Source: Mesostigma viride (lineage: Eukaryota > Streptophyta > Mesostigmatophyceae > Mesostigmatales > Mesostigmataceae). Taken from it: a stretch of 23,248 nucleotides of DNA. The notes under the pieces are model-generated. The model worked only from the letters and a program-made list of their open reading frames with translations, was not told the origin of the DNA and did not search any database. The stretch spans positions 6,199,225 to 6,222,472 of the forward strand of contig RPFO01000156.1 in NCBI GenBank assembly GCA_009746045.1, in the 5' to 3' direction. The first letter of the stretch is position 1. Every line of letters starts with the position of its first letter. Of the stretch, positions 18,971 through 23,248 are shown piece by piece. Made by a program: the position numbers and the translations under genes.

Positions 18971-19021
18971 TTTATATATGTTTTTGGAGACGACGAGCAA
19001 GCATCCGATTGGTCAGCCAAT
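18971..19021 (-). promoter_or_regulatory. Promoter-like CCAAT pair plus TATA box
   Basis: On the minus strand ATTGGCTGACCAAT (19021-19008), a dyad of two CCAAT boxes, is followed about 30 bases later by CATATATAAAG (18980-18970), a good TATA match. That arrangement would start leftward transcription near 18940. No gene is evident downstream apart from a three-codon ATG ORF, so this may be fortuitous or a decayed promoter. Confidence 0.25.
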
Positions 19022-19158
19022 TCCTGTCCAGTCCTCGGACAGTGTCCAATCCGGTGCTTGGGATCCAGAAAACGTGCTCGAGCCTGGCCACTCTGTCGCG
19101 GGCGCCGCGCTAGTGGCGTCGCGCCCAAACCTGACCAGGCCATAGGAAAGGGCGGGGG

Positions 19159-19225
19159 CGAATGCAAGAATTATTGTTATATCCTGACCTGTCCTGGGGA
19201 AGGTCCGGGGCGAATGCAAGAATTA
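19159..19225 (+). repeat. Short direct repeat
   Basis: CGAATGCAAGAATTA occurs at 19159-19173 and again at 19211-19225, each preceded by GGGG. The 52-base spacing suggests a small old tandem duplication. Confidence 0.7.
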
Positions 19226-20253
19226 ATATACCTGCGTATGCAACCAACACGGCCGATCCACATACATAATCCGACTGAGCTGGACGGTACGGACCAAATT
19301 TCGGTGCAAATTGAGGCCCAAAAGCTATGTCGGCATGGTGCGCGCACCCCTTGCGGTAGGGGCCATGGCGACTGCCTTTAGACGAAACGTGACAAATCTG
19401 GCACGCGGAAAGCAGAAATGCTCGATTGTTGGAGAAAATTAGTTACTGATTCTAATTTATGGCGGGATGGTTGCGATCTATAATGTCGCGGGCTTTTTTT
19501 CTTTGCCATCGGCAGGGGGGGTCCGGCCTGAATTTCTGTCGGGATGAATAAAGTATATTGGATGCCTGCCGGGTTGATTGTCGATTGTTGCCAGTTTTGA
19601 TGGTCGTAAGGAAAGCTAGTTTAATGATGTTTCTAAAGCCGTAAAAATTCCCGCTGCTATCTTTACCTTTCCCGTCATTTTGCGGTAAGATAACATTAGC
19701 CCTGCGCGATGCGTACTGCCCAACCACTCCATGAAAGGGTGGACTTTCTTGTGCGCCTGGGCACGAATAAATGCCCGTTATGGTACGTTCTTGTGTTAAA
19801 CGTCTTAAGCTTGCGTTTTCCTGCTTTCTTACCTCGTTGAGCGTAAGCTTTTTGCCTTCTTTCCGGCCAGATGCAGCCAGAAAGTTGCGGGTCCTGGCGC
19901 TGCATCGCTGGATTCCTGGGTGTCTTTTAGCTAGTTAATCGTCTGTGACGTGGCTGGCTTTCTGCAGCGCGTGGCCCGCAACCTGTCGGGAAGGTGTAAT
20001 GCTTTTATTTCCATGCTTCTCTGAAATTTCTTTTGCTTTATAGACAGTTGTGTTCGAGGAAATTCACGCGGTCTTCCTAAGCAGCGGCATCATTTTCCCC
20101 AGACACTGACGAGCTGGCACCTGTCTCCTAAAGAGAGCGGCTCGTGCTTGTTAGAAAGGAGGCAGTGTGCATTTTGCGGGACACAATGCTTTGGTGGCAC
20201 ATGCGTCAGGTAGGCTGTTCCAATGGTCTCTTCACCTTTCCCACTGAGTAAAT

Positions 20254-20274
20254 GTTAGCATTTGTCATGCTAAC
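20254..20274. other. Perfect 8-bp hairpin
   Basis: GTTAGCAT and ATGCTAAC flank the five-base loop TTGTC. No T-run follows and no gene end is nearby, so its function is unknown. Confidence 0.5.
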
Positions 20275-20487
20275 CAGAGCAGCTAGCCACAGGTTGGCTG
20301 GATAAAAAGTCAGCTTATTTTCTCTTTATATACTGCGTGTGTGGTCCTCCACGTGTCCGGCTTGTTGGGCATTTTGGAAGAGGGTTTATAATGTGTTGTT
20401 GGGTGGAACAACTTGGTTGTTGGCACAAAATCACACATTATTAGCCTGAGATAGGCATGACATATGCTGCTCAGGCGTGTCGTCCTA

Positions 20488-20523
20488 CCAGCCTTGTTGT
20501 TAAGGGTAGACTCACAAGGCTGG
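20488..20523. other. Perfect 9-bp inverted repeat
   Basis: CCAGCCTTG (20488-20496) and CAAGGCTGG (20515-20523) flank an 18-base loop. It ends about 28 bases before the GCATGCATGC minisatellite and could mark its border. Confidence 0.5.
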
Positions 20524-20550
20524 CTGTGCCGATGGAGGGGTGGGGCGTGC

Positions 20551-21033
20551 TAGCCCCCCCCACACCCACGCATGCATGCTAGCCCACCCCCACACCCACG
20601 CATGCATGCTAGCCCCCCCACACCCACGCATGCATGCTAGCCCCCCCCACACCCACGCATGCATGCTAGCCCACACTCACACCCACGCATGCATGCTAGC
20701 CCACCCCCACACCCACGCATGCATGCTAGCCCCCCCCACACCCACGCATGCATGCCAGCCCCCCCCACACCCACGCATGCATGACAGCCCCCCACACACC
20801 CACGCATGCATGCTAGCCCCCCACACACACCCACGCATGCATGCCAGCCCCCATACACACCCACGCATGCATGCCAGCCCCCCCCACACCCACGCATGCA
20901 TGCTAGCCCCCCACACACACCCACGCATGCATGCCAGCCCCCCCACACACCCACGCATGCAGGCTAGCCCCCCCCACACCCACGCATGCATGCCAGCCCA
21001 CCCCCACACCCACGCGTGCATGCCAGCCCACCC
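20551..21033. repeat. ~30-bp x 16 minisatellite (GCATGCATGC)
   Basis: Sixteen units of about 29-31 bases share ACCCACGCATGCATGC, followed by TAGCC or CAGCC and a C/CA-rich linker of variable length. The GCATGCATGC core is palindromic, and the CACACCCACGCATGCATGC stretch alternates purine and pyrimidine for much of its length. Both strands stay open as His/Thr/Cys-rich or Gly/Val/Trp-rich ORFs because the unit is close to 30 bases. I do not count these as genes. Confidence 0.97.
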
Positions 21034-21289
21034 CTAGCTTGAGCGTGCTTGTAAAGTTTTTGCATGGTTTATTAAAATGAGTGGAATATGTATTTATTGC
21101 ATTAAATGTTAATTTTATCATGAATGAAAATGGTCAACATTGCCGAAGTGCCCCTAAATTGCTCAATATTGTGTGCTCAAGAATTCAATGAGGATTGTCA
21201 TCATGGAAACCCGCACAAATTCACGATTCCGGGCATGCATGTGAAAGTATCAAGAACAATTTTCAATTAAGAATGGTATCTCATTGTTC
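21034..21289. other. Spacer between two satellites
   Basis: Low-GC single-copy DNA with no gene that I can see. Confidence 0.4.
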
Positions 21290-23248
21290 CATGAATCAAT
21301 ATGACTCCATGTACGTAGACAAGCCATGATGACCCCATGGGAGCCTGAATCCTCATCATTAAATACATAAATGCCACCCATGTACGTAGACGGGCCATGA
21401 TGACACCAATGGAGCCTGAATCCTCATCATTAATTACATAAATGCCAACCATGTACATACACGGGCAATGATGACACCATGGGAGCCTGAATCCTCATCA
21501 TTAATTACATAAATGCCAACCATGTACGTAGGCCAGCCATGATGACACTGTGGGAGCCTGAATCCTCATCATTAATTTCATACATGCCAACAACACGTAG
21601 ACGGGCCATAATGACACCACGGGAGCCTGAATCCTGATCATTTTTTTTTCTTTGACATCCATGTACGTAGGCCAGCCATGATGACACCATGGGAGCCTGA
21701 ATCCTCATCATTTTTTTTCTGAGACATCCATGTACGTAGGCCAGCCATGATGACACCATGGGAGCCTGAATCCTCATCATTAAATACATACATGCCATCC
21801 ATGTACGTAGACAGGCCATGATGACACCATGGGAGCCTGAATCCTCATCATTTACTATTCCTTGACATCCATGTACGTAGACGGGCCATGATGACACCAT
21901 GGGAGCCTGAATCCTCATCATTTTTTTTTCTTTGACATCCATGTACATACGTAGGCCAGCCATGATGACACCAATGGAGCCTGAATCCTCATCATTAATT
22001 ACATACATAAATGCCATGATCATCAATGACCCCATGGGAGCCTGAATCCTCATCATTAATACATAAATGCCACGGTCCATGTACGTAGACGGGCCATGAT
22101 GACACCATGGAGCCTGAATCCTCATCATTAATTACATAAATGCCAACCATGTACATACACGGGCCATGATGACACCATGGGAGCCTGAATCCTCATCATT
22201 AATTACATAAATGCCAACCATGTACGTAGGCCAGCCATGATGACACATGGGAGCCTGAATCCTCATCATTAATTTCATACATGCCAACAACACGTAGACG
22301 GGCCATAATGACACCACGGGAGCCTGAATCCTCATCATTTTTTTTCTTTGACATCCATGTACGTAGGCCAGCCATGATGACACCATGGGAGCCTGAATCC
22401 TCATCATTTTTTTCTGAGACATCCATGTACGTAGGCCAGCCATGATGACACCATGGGAGCCTGAATCCTCATCATTAAATACATACATGCCATCCATGTA
22501 CGTAGACAGGCCATGATGACACCATGGGAGCCTGAATCCTCATCATTTACTATTCCTTGACATCCATGTACGTAGACGGGCCATGATGACACCATGGGAG
22601 CCTGAATCCTCATCATTTTTTCTTTGACATCCATGTACATACGTAGGCCAGCCATGATGACACCAATGGAGCCTGAATCCTCATCATTAATTACATACAT
22701 GCCATCCATGTACGTAGACAGGCCATGATGACACCATGGGAGCCTGAATCCTCATCATTTACTATTCCTTGACATCCATGTACGTAGACGGGCCATGATG
22801 ACACCATGGGAGCCTGAATCCTCATCATTTTTTTTTCTTTGACATCCATGTACATACGTAGGCCAGCCATGATGACACCAATGGAGCCTGAATCCTCATC
22901 ATTAATTTACATAAATGCCAACCATGTACATACACGGGCAATGATGACACAATGGAGCCTGAATCCTCATCATTAATTACATAAATGCAACCATGTACAT
23001 ACACGGGCCAATGATGACACCATGGGAGCCTGAATCCTCATCATTTTTTTTCTTTGACATCCATGTACATACGTAGGCCAGCCATGATGACACCAATGGA
23101 GCCTGAATCCTCATCATTAATTACATACATGCCATCCATGTACGTAGACAGCCATGATGACACCATGGGAGCCTGAATCCTCATCACTAATTTAATACAT
23201 ACATGCCATCCATGTACGTACAGGCCATGATGACACCATGGGAGCCTG
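21290..23248. repeat. ~70-bp mosaic satellite array with higher-order structure, runs off the window
   Basis: About 28 units average 70 bases. Each has a conserved core (CCATGATGACACCATGGGAG then CCTGAATCCTCATCATT) and a linker of interchangeable types: AATTACATAAATGCCAACC, a T-run with CTTTGACATCC, a T-run with CTGAGACATCC, TACTATTCCTTGACATCC and others. All end in GTACGTAGRC or GTACATACRC. The order of linker types repeats, for example the unit near 21431 and that near 22128, giving a period of about 697 bases (about ten units). The array is unterminated at the right edge. Confidence 0.95.

Larger units (their letters stand above)
18700..20487. other. Intergenic spacer, no gene supported
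   Basis: No ORF here has convincing composition, motif or splice continuity on either strand. It contains a promoter-like element, a short direct repeat and a small hairpin, each listed separately. Confidence 0.4.

Noticed and set aside
20540-21037. His/Cys-rich ORF and Gly/Val-rich ORFs on both strands of the 30-bp minisatellite
   Set aside because: Simultaneous openness on both strands is a property of the repeat period, not coding selection.
21267-22709. Minus-strand ORFs across the satellite array
   Set aside because: The encoded sequence just follows the satellite unit and shifts frame as linkers change.
21290-23248. CRISPR-like alternation of conserved repeats and variable linkers
   Set aside because: Linkers recur many times, there are spliced eukaryotic genes in the window and no cas genes; it is a satellite array.

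Overview
This is a eukaryotic nuclear window. Three spliced genes can be reconstructed with GT-AG introns and matching reading phase, and the space between and inside them is filled with tandem repeats. No rRNA, tRNA, CRISPR or prokaryotic operon signal was seen. Very GC-rich ABCG exons beside AT-rich spacers, short introns in two genes, a long repeat-filled intron in the third, and a DDE-type transposase-like gene would suit an alga or early-diverging plant lineage. The species cannot be fixed from the sequence, so that placement is inference.

Layout. Positions 70-2206 (minus) hold a coiled-coil protein gene of at least five small exons, truncated by the left edge of the window. About 1.1 kb of leader/intergenic DNA follows. 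Positions 3428-11911 (plus) hold a full-size ABCG-type transporter (NBD-TMD-NBD-TMD) in three exons, 3428-7333, 9646-10553 and 11437-11911, about 1,762 residues. Its 2.3 kb first intron carries a near-copy of the end of exon 1, a 72-bp x 6 minisatellite, a 31-bp x 18 minisatellite and two decayed copies of the start of exon 2. Positions 12009-14185 are spacer with no gene I can support. Positions 14186-17536 (minus) hold a multi-exon DDE-transposase-like gene of about 986 residues, in which an exon-end/donor region is tandemly duplicated. Positions 17676-18240 hold a roughly 230-bp repeat, each unit with two GC palindromes. An AT-rich microsatellite lies at 18530-18696. Positions 18700-20550 are mostly featureless spacer with a promoter-like CCAAT/TATA pair and two clean hairpins. 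Positions 20551-21033 are a 30-bp GCATGCATGC minisatellite. From about 21290 to the window end runs a 70-bp satellite with about 28 units and a roughly 697-bp higher-order period.

The most interesting theme is splice-junction architecture. Seven of the eight well-supported exon starts begin with GT directly after the acceptor AG, so introns are bounded by AG|GT at both ends. Two unrelated genes also contain tandem or dispersed duplications that span a splice junction and preserve phase 0. This is the footprint expected from intron creation or remodelling by tandem duplication of AGGT-containing exon segments, or by introner-like insertion. The sequence alone cannot decide between these. The three genes show no sign of a shared pathway.
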